From Cynocephalus volans (taxonomy: Eukaryota > Chordata > Mammalia > Dermoptera > Cynocephalidae), in contig NC_084468.1 in NCBI RefSeq assembly GCF_027409185.1, positions 55,553,001 to 55,617,000 of the forward strand: a DNA stretch of 64,000 bases. The letters run 5' to 3'. The position numbers and the translations under genes are program-made. A model generated the notes under the pieces. The model was not told the origin of the DNA. It saw nothing but the letters and a program-made list of their open reading frames with translations, and ran no database searches. Numbering within the stretch: position 1 is the stretch's first letter; each line of letters starts with the position of its first letter. Shown piece by piece: positions 23,349 to 35,566 of this stretch.

Positions 23349-23454
23349 TTACAATGGCACCATCCCGTTTACCAGCTGCACCTTCATTTCTTGAAGGCTG
23401 TTCATGATCTTCTTCTGGTGACCGACAAGAGTCACTCCAAGCCGTCTCAAATCC
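23349..23454 (-). CDS. EPHA5: EPHA5 last coding exon: end of SAM domain and stop codon
   Basis: The acceptor CAG precedes 23454. The exon completes a split Glu, then reads [20 protein letters not shown] and on to a C-terminus ending NGMVPL. The stop TAA is at 23351-23349. This is the second half of the SAM domain: the '[12 protein letters not shown]' stretch is the conserved end of Eph SAM domains, which mediate receptor clustering and adaptor binding at the cytoplasmic side of the membrane. The hydrophobic C-terminal residues are in the position of the PDZ-binding tail seen on several Eph receptors. The NGMVPL ending is what I recognise as EPHA5, against other EphA paralogs. The coding part is 106 nt, and the same exon continues as 3' UTR. 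Confidence 0.95.
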
Positions 23455-25001
23455 CTGCATGAAGAAAGCACACATTGGATGTATGTATTGATTCAATCAG
23501 TAGCACACCTCAATATTTCACGCTGGCAAAGGGGCAAATGTTTTACAGAAACTAGTTAGATTACAATCCCAATTTAGACATACACAATCCAATTTCCAAA
23601 GGTAGGTTCTAAAACTGTACCTCGAAAATCTGTAGTCAAGGAAATATTGATATCAAGGAGTGATATGATACATATTTGCCCCTGTTTGTGGACATCATTA
23701 TTTTAGTGGCACAGAGTGGTGGAAAAACAAATTTGCACATTTTACCAATGAATATTTAACTTACAGAGTACAATTTCATTGAACAGTTTTGGAAATGTGG
23801 ACCTACAATACGCGTAACCACTTAAGTTTTTGCTAAAAGAAGTAAGCATAAAATATACTTTAAAAATTTTATAGCTAAGCAGTTGAAGACCAAACTCTTC
23901 AAATGACTCATTCTATACAATCACTTTATATCTTTAGAGGATAATCATCACTACATTGTTCTTAAAACAATATTTTCTGTTATTTTTTACTTTAGCCTAA
24001 AGTACCAGAGCTTTCTTCCTTTACCAAATGACCTCTAGGCTCTACTGACATTTAGAGCATTCTGAAGATTACATGCTATCAGAAAGTCTTTTCAAACAAG
24101 ATATTTTTTTGTGCACTCTTAAAAAAAAAAAAGCTTATTATTCAAAAGAAACTTACAAGTGTTTATATTTCTAAACTCATTAATGCATTATGAAGCACAA
24201 GAAAAGTGCCTATGATTTTTAAATGTTATTTCATAGAATATTTAGGAATGCTATTCCCCTATAGTATGTATTTGGTAAATATAATGATTCAGGTATGTTT
24301 GGCAAATGGTATGCATTAATTATAGAAAAAAATGAGTATTAACAATTCATAATCCTAACTGACAGAGATGTTAACCATGTTCATTTCTTTACATACTTAC
24401 TTTGTTCAACACATTATGATAAATGTGGAATGATTTTGCATTAAGTAAGTGTATTAATTTTAGATTTTCTTAGAATTCAATAGAATTGGATACAAAGACA
24501 TTAGGATAATTATAGGTAAAATTAAATAGTTTCAGATAACTCAAAGAAGTCTCAATTTTCAGAAAATAAAAATTAAATAAAACAATGCTTAGGCTCTATG
24601 TGTATTAGTATTAAAAATAATTGCTTACTTAAATAAGATCTTAAGTTTCTTTTTCTCTTTATAGCCTCTTGATTTCTTATGAGAGTCTTTGGAAATGATA
24701 AGTAGCATTTAAAAAAAAGCACTATTGATATTTATGATGGAAACACGTTTCTTTCTTAGAATGTGAATATTAAACATTAAACTTAGAAATTATTATAACT
24801 ATGAGATACCAGGACACAACATAAAAATAATAAAAGTGGTAGACATGATGTGGAAGACAGTCATCAGCCAAACTTAAAAAGCAGTAAAAATTCTCTTTAA
24901 AACGAAGCCACTATTGTTAGTAATGAAGTAGACTATAAAATAGCTAATTACAGACTGAACTAGAGAGACTTGAGAGTAATCTTGTCTCTTTTCAACTAAA
25001 T

Positions 25002-25229
25002 CAGGATTTCTCAGTCGTGTCCCAGTTGACATGGGCTGGATAATTCTTTGTCATTGACAGGGATATCCTGCACATTGTAGGATACTTAGCAGCGTCTTTG
25101 GTCTCTACCCGCTAAATGCCAGAAACACCGCACCACCTCTGGCCTTTCATTAAGACAAGGCAAAATGTCTTCAGACACTGCCAAATGTCCTCTGACTGGC
25201 AAAATTCCCCTCATCGAGAGCCATTAGTC
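25002..25229 (-). mobile_element. MER5A-like hAT-Charlie element
   Basis: It starts 'caggatttctcagtcg', continues through 'ggataattctttgtcattga' and 'ccaaatgtcctctgactggc', and ends 'catcgagagccattag'. These are the hallmarks of MER5A. A shared 'ctaaat' on both sides may be a remnant of the 8-bp target duplication. Confidence 0.8.
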
Positions 25230-25284
25230 TAAATACGAAAATAATAGGTGATCTCCATACTATATGCTAGGAAAATATATAACC

Positions 25285-25440
25285 CTATGACATAGATATT
25301 TTAAATTTCCTTTTATGAATGAGGAGACAAAGCCTTAGAAAATTTAAATCACTTGGCTAGATAACACAGCCAGGAGGTAACAGAATTAGTGCTAAAACCA
25401 GGTACCTGACAAGAAAGACCATATTCTTAATTTCCCATTA
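25285..25440 (-). repeat. MIR SINE fragment
   Basis: Reverse-strand MIR signature 'atgaatgaggagacaaagcc' followed by 'cagccaggaggtaacagaat'. Confidence 0.65.
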
Positions 25441-25907
25441 CTCTGAGATATGATTTTGAGCAAAATACTCCAAACTACATGCAACAATTAATTGATCTGT
25501 AAAATGAAAACTCTATAAACATATCATAAAATATGCAAAATTCTAAAGGAAAGAAGATATCTAATGAAGGGAACCAAACACATGCTTCTTTGAATGAGGC
25601 TATGGTAACCAAATCTATACTTCATGGCAGTTTCTCTTAAGGGTTTATCGATATTTTCATGTTTCCACATACAATTTAAATCATGAAGAATTGAGTAGAT
25701 GTGGGTATTTATGGGTGTTCAATAGCAAACTGTGGACTAAAAAAAGGAGGAAAAGAACTAAAATTTTTAAAGTCTTAACTTGAAAATAATCTCTACTAGA
25801 GAATTTAATTAGGACTAGAAATAAAGTTTTAAAAGATATGTTTTATCATATGCTTTATAAATCCATGGGTGATACTGATGAATCCAGGTTGGGTACCACT
25901 GATGTAA

Positions 25908-25999
25908 CATGAGGGTACTTCAAGAAGTTCATGAAAACTGTATTAAAAGAAAATACAAATATTTCTATTTTCCAAGAACTTTTTGAATTACCTTCATAT
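25908..25999. mobile_element. Short palindromic mariner-like element, copy 4
   Basis: The left end 'catgagggtacttcaagaag' and right end 'caagaactttttgaattacc' then 'ttcatatg' form an inverted repeat over 92 bp. It lies in the last EPHA5 intron. Confidence 0.75.
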
Positions 26000-27946
26000 G
26001 TGTACTGAAATTACACAATTCATAATTGCTATGCTAATTATTAGAAACAAGCTTTTGAGAATAACCATTAAAGTTTATTCTGAATGGCCTGAAAAAAGAA
26101 TTATAGGCTTTCCCACTTAAATAGCACGGACATTTCATATACAATAACAACTTTAATTTGAAGTATGTGTATGTGTATATGTGTGTGTGTTCCATATTCC
26201 AACTCTTGGTTGTTTTGCATAAATATCAAGTCACAAATTTGACATTTTTATTTTTGCTGCCTTAACTTGTTACATTAGATGTAATTATAATTTCATTATC
26301 TAGAAATGAGTTTACCATAAGAAAGACTCTAGCTCAGTGCTTTGGGAATTTAAAATTTTCTTATCTTTATTATGCTAAAGAGTGAATGTTTTGAGAAATT
26401 GCATTTGATCAATAAATGTGGCAATAGAGTTTGTATTTATGAGGAAATAAAATTTGTTCTTCTTAACATTTCATACATATATATTTTTAAAGTTGTTTTT
26501 ATTTTAATTTTCCCAGTGAACAAAGCATAAAATTTTATTTCAAGATAAATGTATTACCTGACTATCCCTTAGGATGCATATGAAGTTCAGAACATTGAAA
26601 TTCTCTCTCTCCCTCTTTTCTTTCCCTTCTCTCCCTCCTTTCTATCTCCCCCACCCCATCTCTCCTTGGGAGAAACAGAATTACAAAAACATTGCACTGC
26701 ATTTTACACACTGCCATCAATGATGTGTGTCTTCAAGGCAATGTTGTTTTTCTTTAAATTTGACCTGTCATTTCAAAAACTGTCAAGTTAATGTACAGAG
26801 ATTTAAACAATAGCATGATTATAATATATGCAATGTATATATACCTTTATAAATTTGACTTTTGGTGAAAATGTGGGGGAGAAATAAGATTATGCAAGTA
26901 AAAATTGTTCTCAACAGCAAAGCAGTTTCTTTTAAAAGCCCTTTTTAATATTTTTAATGATACTACATATGAGAATTAAGATAGTATTAGAAAAATGTCT
27001 ATATAATGGTTAAATAACTTTTTTCCAAATTGGTAAGTGCATTGAAGTATTTTCTTTTAAGGAGTTTTGCCTCATGTGTTTTGCTATTTCTAACAATTCC
27101 CACTTTACTACCTAAAGCATATATTAAATGGTCAAACTAGCAGTAATAATAAGAGAAATTTGATAAAATAAAGTACTTTATATTTATTGATGAAGTTGCT
27201 GTCCTATTTACAATGATTTTTTTAGAAAAAGTTGAAAATGGTGCAAGATACACTATTTCATTTCATTTTTCTATGTAAGAAATTTTATAGCTAGGCAAAG
27301 TTTTAAGTGTGTCCCCTTTATAAATATTATACCAATTTTATCATCACCATATATAATCTTAAGTAATACGCAAGGCCAATTCTAATTATGATAAACTATA
27401 TTTCAGCATAGGCTTGTGAATATAAACATGATGAAAAATGTGTTGTTACATAAAATATAGTTTGGATTTTTCTTGACAAAATAATTAGTTTTAGAAAAGC
27501 TCCAAATATAATGAATTGCCATTGTTGGGAATACATTTCAGTACTTTTTCAAACAATATTCCATAATATAAAGCAATGAAAAAACATTGATATTATCATG
27601 CCAAAATAGCAGAATGAAATATAGAGAATAACAATAGGTATCTAGTTGATGTTGCACCCAACTCTTGATTATTCAGGATTAAATTCATCCATTTGTGGAT
27701 GATGATTCATTCCCTGAGTCATTCTTCTCCCTTCTGCTTTACACATTGTTTAGCCATATTACTGGTACTTAGCCCCACCAACTTCGGCTGGATAGGAGAA
27801 GGGAGAAGAGAGATTAATGAATTCACTCAACTTCAGTGTTTATTGCTTAGTCATAGTTATATCACGCAGTTGCATGTTTCTCATTTTTGGGTTAACTTAG
27901 AAGATCCTTATAATCATTTATATAGCTATTGTACAAGATAAATATA

Positions 27947-28164
27947 CAGTCATGCGTCATTTCATGACAGGGATACATTCTGAGAAATGCATGGTTAGGT
28001 GATTTTGTCATTGTGCAAATAGCATAGAGTGTACTTACACAAACCTAGATGGTATAGCCTACTACACACCTAGGCTATATGGTACAGCAATTACAGTGTT
28101 ATGGGACAACCATCATATATGCGATCCATTGTTGACCCAAACGTTGCTATGGAGCACATGACTG
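27947..28164 (+). mobile_element. Tigger-type (MER2-related) non-autonomous DNA transposon, near complete
   Basis: It begins CAGTCATGCGTC and ends with the inverted CACATGACTG. TA dinucleotides on both sides (27945-27946, 28165-28166) are the expected target duplication. Internal text includes 'cctagatggtatagcctact'. Length is 218 bp, so the middle is deleted compared with the fuller family members I remember. The family name is approximate. Confidence 0.75.
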
Positions 28165-31100
28165 TATTTACATTTGGCAAGAAGAGATTTACCCATGTCC
28201 TGTTAATGGTTTTCACTGGATGAAACATTGTGAGAGCTAGACTTGCAGTTTTAGCCTAACTATGTACAACATAGAGGATATTAAGTACTCCTATATGTAT
28301 CTTAAGTGTATAATAAATTATGCATACTGACTTTATTGATAAACTAATAAATCTAGTTGAATGAATCTGCACAAATTTTGGCTCTAGATTTGGAAAACTT
28401 TCATTTCAGTAGTTTAAGACTCCATTCTGCTGATACTAATAAGAACCTCTTTAGCTTATACACAATTGGTATAATACTTAAATTCATTGGATTTTGCCCA
28501 TTCTCTGAATAACCAGAAGTTGACACTACTGGTCTGACAAGAAGTTTCAAAAACGCTGTGATTCTGTCCTTAATTGAAATATTTGAATTCAATTTACAAC
28601 ACACCTCAAGCTCATAATTCCCCTATGAAAAATAACTCACTGCACTTACATGACAGTACAGTTTGCACCATCACTGCTACAACAACTGTTCTAATATGAA
28701 CGCCGTATACAGAATAGCAAAGCTTAGGCACACAGAACAGCAGGCAGAAACATTTAAGTTCAGAAACCACTTTCATTGAACATGCTTTGACTCTACATTT
28801 CCTTCCCATATTCATCCATTCATGCATGTACTGGCAAACAATTAATAAATAAAATTCAATCTTTATGAAAGAAAATTTTAACCAAAGTATGTGGTTCAGA
28901 AAAACTGTATTTTTTACTCGTATATTTCTCAACCCACTATGAAGACAAATTTGATGCCACAGATTACAACACATTTTGTTACATATGGGAATTTGATTAT
29001 TTGCCTTATATTTATTGTTTTACACATTTTCTAAGCATTTATAACAGCTATGAACATATTCTTCCATTTTCAGTTTCTATTTTGCCTTGGCAATAACTCT
29101 AGGAATAATATATTTTTGTATTATTATATTATACAGACTTTATAAGATTAATATTCAAATATTGAGTAAAGGCCATGTGTGAAAATCATTATCAGGGTGT
29201 TTTCAGGGCTTGTCTTTGTCTTTTGCTGATAATCTGTTTCCTTCACCATTAGTCCTTAGCAATGACTGACTTTTTTCTTTCTTTCTTTCTTTTTTTTTTT
29301 TTTTCGATAAAGGGCATAATCTTTTTTTTTTTTTTTTTTTTTAATTCTTGGCCAAATAAATAACTATTACTCCCTACTTTGTGAGTTATTTAACATAGTG
29401 TTTTTATATATTCTCACCAATTAGAAAAATGTGGTCAAAAACACAGTAAACAAGAGAACTTATTTAAAGGTGCTGAATGCTCCCCAGAAAATCGGCTTTG
29501 CTAGAGTTAGGGTCTGCTGGCCCAATTCCTAGTAAGGAAAGTATTAATGATTATAGGCCCAGGAATTTGAAGCAACTGACATAAAGAAACCAACATTCTC
29601 TGAATGGGAAGATGTTGGTGAGACTCCTAATTTCACCTTACTCTTCCGGTCAGAATGAATGAATTAAAAAACAAAATATCTGAAAGCAGGCAATACAGCA
29701 AGAGGCAATAAGCTGGAGAAGATCCATTGTAAGAAGATAGAAAACATACAAAATAAAGAGATTTGGGGAATAGAGGGGCAGATAGAAAGTAAATAGAAAA
29801 TAATTGAAAGAAATAAGAAAAAGTGAAACCATAATGCTAAAATAGTCAACATATTTATAGTATTTTGGGGCCCCAAAGATATAAAGTAAAACATAAATAG
29901 TTAATGCACAAACCAGTATTTGTAATTATAACCATTCTGTGAAGGGAGAAACAAAAATGTAGTGGATATAACTACATGTATATGAATATGCTATTTTAAT
30001 AAAAAAAGAGACATTGTTTAATGCAAATAATTTTATTATATATTTACAAGAAATCTGACATTGGGTAGAAGAAATACCTACAATATCATTTTAATATAAA
30101 ATGACAAATGACTTTAATAAATTAAAATGACCATTTTTTACTGAAAAATTAAATAGCAATCATGTAAAAATAATTTTAAATCATCAGTAAATTTTTCAGT
30201 ATACTATTTTAAATATAGCACAAATGAGTTCTTTAAGCGTGCAAAGAAATAATGGGCAAAGCATATGGGTCCTCAAGGAAATATGAACGGGTGGTGATGG
30301 TGAGAATGGGATTCTCAAGAAACGAGCTGAGTGGTTGTGATTTTAGGTCTTTTTAGTTATTGGTATGAATGAAGAGAATGCTGATAAAGTGACAATAACT
30401 GGTGATAATGGTGGTACCCTGTTACCTTCTGTGGGGATGAACAGTGAATTCAATGAAGTAAGGAATGCCAGAATAATAGAGAAGATGAGAGAGAACTCAA
30501 TGTTCATACCGTGAGAAGGAATGAAATAAGGACTGCGATTTAGTGCTTTAAAATTCTCTATCATTTTCTAACCCTTACAATATTTTAACCTTTGAATTTG
30601 TAGGTAATATGAAGTAAGTTATTATATTCATAGGTTCAAACATTATTAATGTTAATGCAATTTAGATGGAACCACCATAAGGACAGTTTATTTTCACAAA
30701 TAACAGGCTAAAATAATTACACATACATAGTATAGAATAAAATACAAACAACTTACACCTTAATTTAATATTTATCTTGTGATTTTTAATTAATTTTTGA
30801 TAAATTATATCTTAAACGTGCAAACAGAAAAGGGCACAATTGGTTCCACTGAGATTGTATCAAACAGCAAATCAGAGGCAGGATCTAATACATCCTTGGA
30901 TTGTAAAGAATATAAGATGCACCACTTAGATATTAAATGAGATTCCTGCCAAAGAAGCTTTGTTTAAGCCGCTGTTACCTGGGTATTCATCTTGGAGAGC
31001 CGAAATTTAGGAATATGTCTTATCATTATGCAGGATTAGCCACACCAATTGTGCTTACAGTTTGTTTTGTTTTCTATTTACATTCATATAACATAGGTAG

Positions 31101-31410
31101 CAGTATAAAAACTTGTCAAGAAAACATCTTTTCTACAACACAAAATACCAGTATTTTGCCAAAAAGCTGTTATTCCAATTATTCAAATACTCAAATGCTA
31201 TTTGTTTGAAACAAAGAGGCAAATATACTGGCCACAAATAGCATTAACCATGCAGTTGTTAACAATACAGGTTTAAAAAGATGAGGCTTCTTTGAAAGCT
31301 GCCACACATGGACAAAGTTAACTGATGTCACTTGACCTCATCCAGATTGGTCCCTGAACAATTTTTCTCACCCCAGCAATTACATAAAAATTATCAGTAA
31401 AATTACTCAC

Positions 31411-31566
31411 TCCAAGGTCACCTGAGCCACAGCGTCCATTGAACTGTATCCATTTTCCATAAAGATCTCTGTATACCGGCCCATCTTGATTGCTTCTAGC
31501 CACTCACCTACTGATCTGTAGGCCCCAGATCCTAGTGGGCCATGCTCTGTCAATAAATTAGATACT
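31411..31566 (-). CDS. EPHA5: EPHA5 exon: linker and first half of SAM domain
   Basis: 156 nt between acceptor TTTTAG and donor GTGAGT. After the split Arg it reads [20 protein letters not shown], then [20 protein letters not shown] and on to VTLE. The first 17 or so residues link the kinase to the SAM domain. The rest is SAM helices 1 to 3, with the conserved Trp in '[11 protein letters not shown]' and the conserved Tyr of 'RYTEIF'. The phase joins cleanly to the exons at 35373-35566 and 23349-23454. The linker is the most variable part of Eph kinase tails, so small differences from other mammals are expected there. Confidence 0.95.
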
Positions 31567-31894
31567 CTAAAACACATAAAATACAAATATTAGAAGTAAC
31601 ACTTTAAGTCTTTACAACAAAGTTTATTGTAATGTTTATTCATATTCAATGGATGTTTGGGTCTATAATTATATTTAAAGGGAAAAAATATACAAATGCT
31701 AACATGAAAGAAACAATTTAAAATAAAACAGAACATAAAATCAGTCCACTGAGATTTTTTTAGTCATAATTAATGAGACCTTATAATGGGTTCATAAGTA
31801 AATTTTCTGTGAAACAAAATAATAGCTAAAAATTTCATGTAATTTGAACAGATGGACACATGAGATTTTTAGGGCAATAAAACGCCTATGTCTG

Positions 31895-32117
31895 ATACTA
31901 TAATGGAGAATACGTGTCATTATATATTTGTCCAAGCCTATAGAATGTACAACACCGAGAGAGAACCCTAACATAAACTATGAACTTTGAGAGATAACAA
32001 CGTGTCAATGCAGGTTCATCAATCGTAATAAATGTGCCACTCTGGTGGTGGATGTTGATAGTGGGATAGGGGAGGGATACGCATGTGTGGGGACAAGAAG
32101 TGTATATATATTTACAC

Positions 32118-32161
<44 letters not shown>

Positions 32162-32230
32162 ATATGGGATATCTCTGTACCTTCCTTTCAATTTTTCTGT
32201 GAACCTAAATCTGCTCTAAAAATTAAAGTC
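31895..32230 (+). repeat. L1 3' end, interrupted by an AC microsatellite
   Basis: 'tcaatgcaggttcatcaatc', 'ccactctggtggtggatgtt' and 'ctctgtaccttcctttcaat' followed by 'gctctaaaaattaaagtct' are the 3' UTR of an L1MA-like family in sense orientation. The (AC)n tract lies inside it. Confidence 0.75.
32114..32159 (+). repeat. (AC)n microsatellite
   Basis: A run of about 22 AC units with one early interruption (acacacgcacac). Confidence 0.95.
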
Positions 32231-32552
32231 TACAAAAATTTTTCATGCATTAATTTAGATATATTTACTTCTTAGTACTGTTTTGTTATAAAACTAAGAT
32301 AGAAAATGCTACCACATATAGATATGTATGATAATTCATGAAAAGCCAACTGCTTCTAGCCTTTGCTAGAGGAATTCAATCCAAAAGCTATTTATCCTGT
32401 ATTTTATGCTCTGATATAAGGGTACTTGTTAAATAACCTAAGAGTTGAAGAACCTATAAAATGAAGTGTAACCCCAAAAACATATGAAAACAGAATAAAA
32501 TCAACTAAACCATGAGATGCTCTTACCTACATTAAATTCATATTCTTTGGTC

Positions 32553-32604
32553 AATAATAATAATAATGATATGATGGTGATGATGATGATTATAATGATG
32601 ATTT
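32553..32604 (+). repeat. Trinucleotide microsatellite (AAT then GAT)
   Basis: Imperfect runs of 'aat' then 'gat' units from 'caataataataataatgat' to 'gatgatgattataatgatga'. Confidence 0.85.
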
Positions 32605-32719
32605 CTAGAAATGTATCCTAAGGAAATAATTAGGAAAAATGGCAGAAGGTACATGTACTCAAATATAAAAAATAATTTACATACCTATCAATTTACTTAA
32701 GTAAATTTCAACCATAAGA

Positions 32720-33720
32720 TACATGACACAAATACCTTTCTTTCTACTCACTGTCTCTGCACTTTCTTACATTCCATTTATACTTCAATCTACTTGAGCA
32801 GTTTCTTCAAAACCAGTTCTATAAAAATTGCTCTAGTTGAGTTGAGCAATGACCTTTATTTTGCCAAAATTTGTGGACATTTTTTTGATCTATGACTGAC
32901 CTCTCAGAAACATTCAGCTATAACTACTACCATCTACCTCTTGAAATTCTACTCTAACTCAACATTTTATGCATCATTATACTCTCTTTGTTGGCTACCA
33001 TCATATTGTGTGCTGGATTCTCCTCAATGTCCTTTGTCTGTTATTCCTTCTTTTCCTGACTTTAAAATTTGGAGGAGGCTAGGAGGTGGTCCTGTATGTT
33101 CTCTACTAAGGCTATAACTCCACCCTACTTTTGGCAATTTTACCAACTTTGGTGGCTTCAATTTTTCTCTAATTTTTATCTCCAGTCTAGGTATCTTATC
33201 TATGCCTACTTTGTGCCTCCATATTTCTTTCTCAAAGGAATATCAATCCAACATGTCCAAAAACACAAACCTCATCTTCTCCACATCCATCTTCTCCTGA
33301 AGTTCTCTTCATGTATTACAATGTATGATACAACAGTTCACCCTTTCCTGTCCTCACTCCCTCACACTGTAGCATTGTGCATACTAGCCATTCTCCTTCT
33401 AATAGACTACACCTCTGGCCACTCCTCTCTATTTCATTTATTATCCCCATATTTCAAGACACCATCATGTCTCACCTAAACAACCACTCTAGCCTCCTAG
33501 TTATCCTCTTGAACTCTACTTTCACTCCCTACTCCAAAACCACTCTTCTTTGTTTTTTTTTTGAAGTTTTTATTTTGTTCGATATCTCTCTCTCCCTACA
33601 GTGTGTTGTGTCATAAAGGCAGATCCCTAGATCTGTTTGCTTAACGCTGTATCCACAGCACTTGGCCCACAGCATGGCACAGAGTAGAAAGGTAACTATC
33701 TGTTGGATAAATAAACATAT
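32720..33720 (+). repeat. L2 (LINE-2) fragment, sense
   Basis: 'tcaatccaacatgtccaaaa' then 'acctcatcttctccac', plus a terminal 'ctgtatccacagcacttggc' block, are in the order of the L2 reverse transcriptase end and 3' end. The open stretch 33069-33479 falls inside it and is not a gene. Confidence 0.6.
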
Positions 33721-35372
33721 TGAAGTGATTTGTAATCATTAAGAACTGGGGTCTAAGAATTGTTGCAGATGAAAATATAAGAGGAAACAGTTGAAATTAT
33801 GAAAGATTGCAACTTTTGGTAACAGCAAGGTCTAAAATATGACCATGAGAAGGAGAGTCCAAGGTAGGTTTAGAGAACAAAATCATTGAGAGAGAATAAT
33901 TCGGAAGAGATATTCAAATATCATCTACATGGTTAATGAAATCATCAAATCTTGTGACATGGGTAGGGATGGAAAGAGAGACAGAGACAGTGAACCAGGT
34001 ACTAACATCTTCTAGAATTATGATTTGCAGATGACTGAATAAAGGAAAGGTAATGAGTTGTATCATCTTAAAGCTATACCTGTTTGAATAAAATCTAGAA
34101 AGCTGAATCCTATATATTGCACACAAAGAAATATGAAAATTATTTAGAAATTTTTAAACTGTTCTCAAACTACAATGATGATGCTAATATAAATTAATAC
34201 AATTTAAAACATTAAGAATTTATTTTTATGATTTCCTTTATGTCCATTTGTGACAATAAAACATAATTCAAACAAATAGATGAGAAAAAGCTTAATATTT
34301 TACATGACAATAAGCGATTTAAAAGCAGATATTTAGGGAACAACATAAGGAATAATTGCTAAGAAGATACATTCTCCAGTTGCTACCACAGAAAGTTAAT
34401 GATGCCTGAACAGAAATTGAAGATTTATTCCTCATTTGTATTTAAAATGATTTTTCATCTAGGAAACAAACGTTATGTCAGGATCATAGAAATTATGTAA
34501 CTTTATCAGCAAATTGTTTTTCATTTAGTTCATGCTAATAGGCAGCCAATTCTGTTACCAGCATAACACTCTTTTGTATAAAAATACACAACTGTTTCAG
34601 AATAGCAAAAATGACAATTTGGTAAACTTTATAGTACAAAATCAAACTAATTTATTTTTTTGAGAAGATAGTTCTGTTTTTCATATAAAGCGAAAAGAAT
34701 GCTTTACAAATATACATTATTTAAATGAATTCATGTGCTATTCAGAAAAGTAAAACATATGCTTATTTGCTCACACAAATTCATTTATCAGTTTTAAGTC
34801 TCATCCAAAGTGCATACTAAATGATTAGCCAAGTATCTGTATACAACTGGATAAGAACAAAAGGATCCTAAAAGTTGTCAATGGTCACAAAATGAGAACA
34901 CTGAAATGTCCTCATATTTGAATGACAGACACTGAAATGTATTATAAAGAAATCAAAAGGTAATACTGTTAGAAATGTTTCAAAATATATTAGTGCTTAA
35001 TTGTTTTCCCTATGATCTTATAATTTTATTTCTTCCAGCAGCAATTACCACTCAAAATACCTGAAAATACAAATATTTGAGTGTTTGTTTGTTTGCTTGT
35101 TTGTTTGTTAATGCTACCTGAACCTGGCTATAATTCACATTTTTCTGAAACTGGCATGTTTACACTATTAGATTAAGGATAGGGGATTTTAAGTATAATC
35201 GAATCACTTACATTTCATTCATTGTAACAGAGTAACATTATTCAAAAACTACATGCAAATAAATTAATGTCATATTGATTCATAGATTAACACTTATATA
35301 AGGATGATTTAATTGATGAAATATTTGTGGCATCAGCTACATTCAGAAAATTTCTCAGGTCTGGCATTGTAC

Positions 35373-35566
35373 CTGCATGATGCATTAACCAGTGTCTTCA
35401 AACTACTTGGGTTACGTATCAACTTGTCCAACATGTTGACTATTTCATCAAACTTGGGCCTGCTATTTCGGTCTTTCTGCCAGCAATCCAGCATTAATTG
35501 ATAGAGAGCAGCAGGGCAATCCATGGGGCTTGGCAGGCGATAGCCTTCCTCCACTGCTTTAATCAC
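35373..35566 (-). CDS. EPHA5: EPHA5 exon: kinase C-lobe end
   Basis: 194 nt between acceptor CAG and donor GTACAA. It reads [20 protein letters not shown], then [20 protein letters not shown], then [17 protein letters not shown] and ends LVNASC plus a split Arg. '[23 protein letters not shown]' is the highly conserved alpha-H and alpha-I end of Eph tyrosine kinases; the Arg of the RPKF motif pairs with the APE Glu in active kinases. '[14 protein letters not shown]' and '[15 protein letters not shown]' together favour EPHA5 over EPHA3, EPHA4 and EPHA7. The exon leaves two bases (AG) that join the next exon as AGA. Confidence 0.96.

Larger units (their letters stand above)
23455..31410 (-). other. 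EPHA5: EPHA5 last intron (about 8.0 kb)
   Basis: Bounded by donor GTGAGT at 31410 and acceptor CAG at 23455. It contains MER5-like, MIR, palindromic mariner-like and Tigger-like elements, poly-T runs at 29290-29342 and a pyrimidine-rich stretch near 26602-26666. Nothing else was recognised. The open stretch at 28612-28974 (120 codons) has no motif and no splice context. Confidence 0.85.
31567..35372 (-). other. EPHA5: EPHA5 intron (3.8 kb)
   Basis: Bounded by a donor GTACAA below the 35373 exon and acceptor TTTTAG at 31567. It contains an L1 3' end with an AC microsatellite and an L2 fragment. The remainder, 33750-35372, holds only AT-rich sequence and a (gttt)n run near 35082-35109. Confidence 0.85.

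Noticed and set aside
28612..28974. 120-codon minus-strand frame in the last EPHA5 intron
   Set aside because: No domain, no splice context and a composition typical of chance frames in AT-rich DNA.
31898..32275. Frames of 97 and 76 codons with Cys-Val or His-Thr repeats
   Set aside because: Produced by translating the AC microsatellite on both strands.
33069..33479. 136-codon plus-strand frame
   Set aside because: It overlaps an L2 remnant and has no conserved protein motif in that frame.
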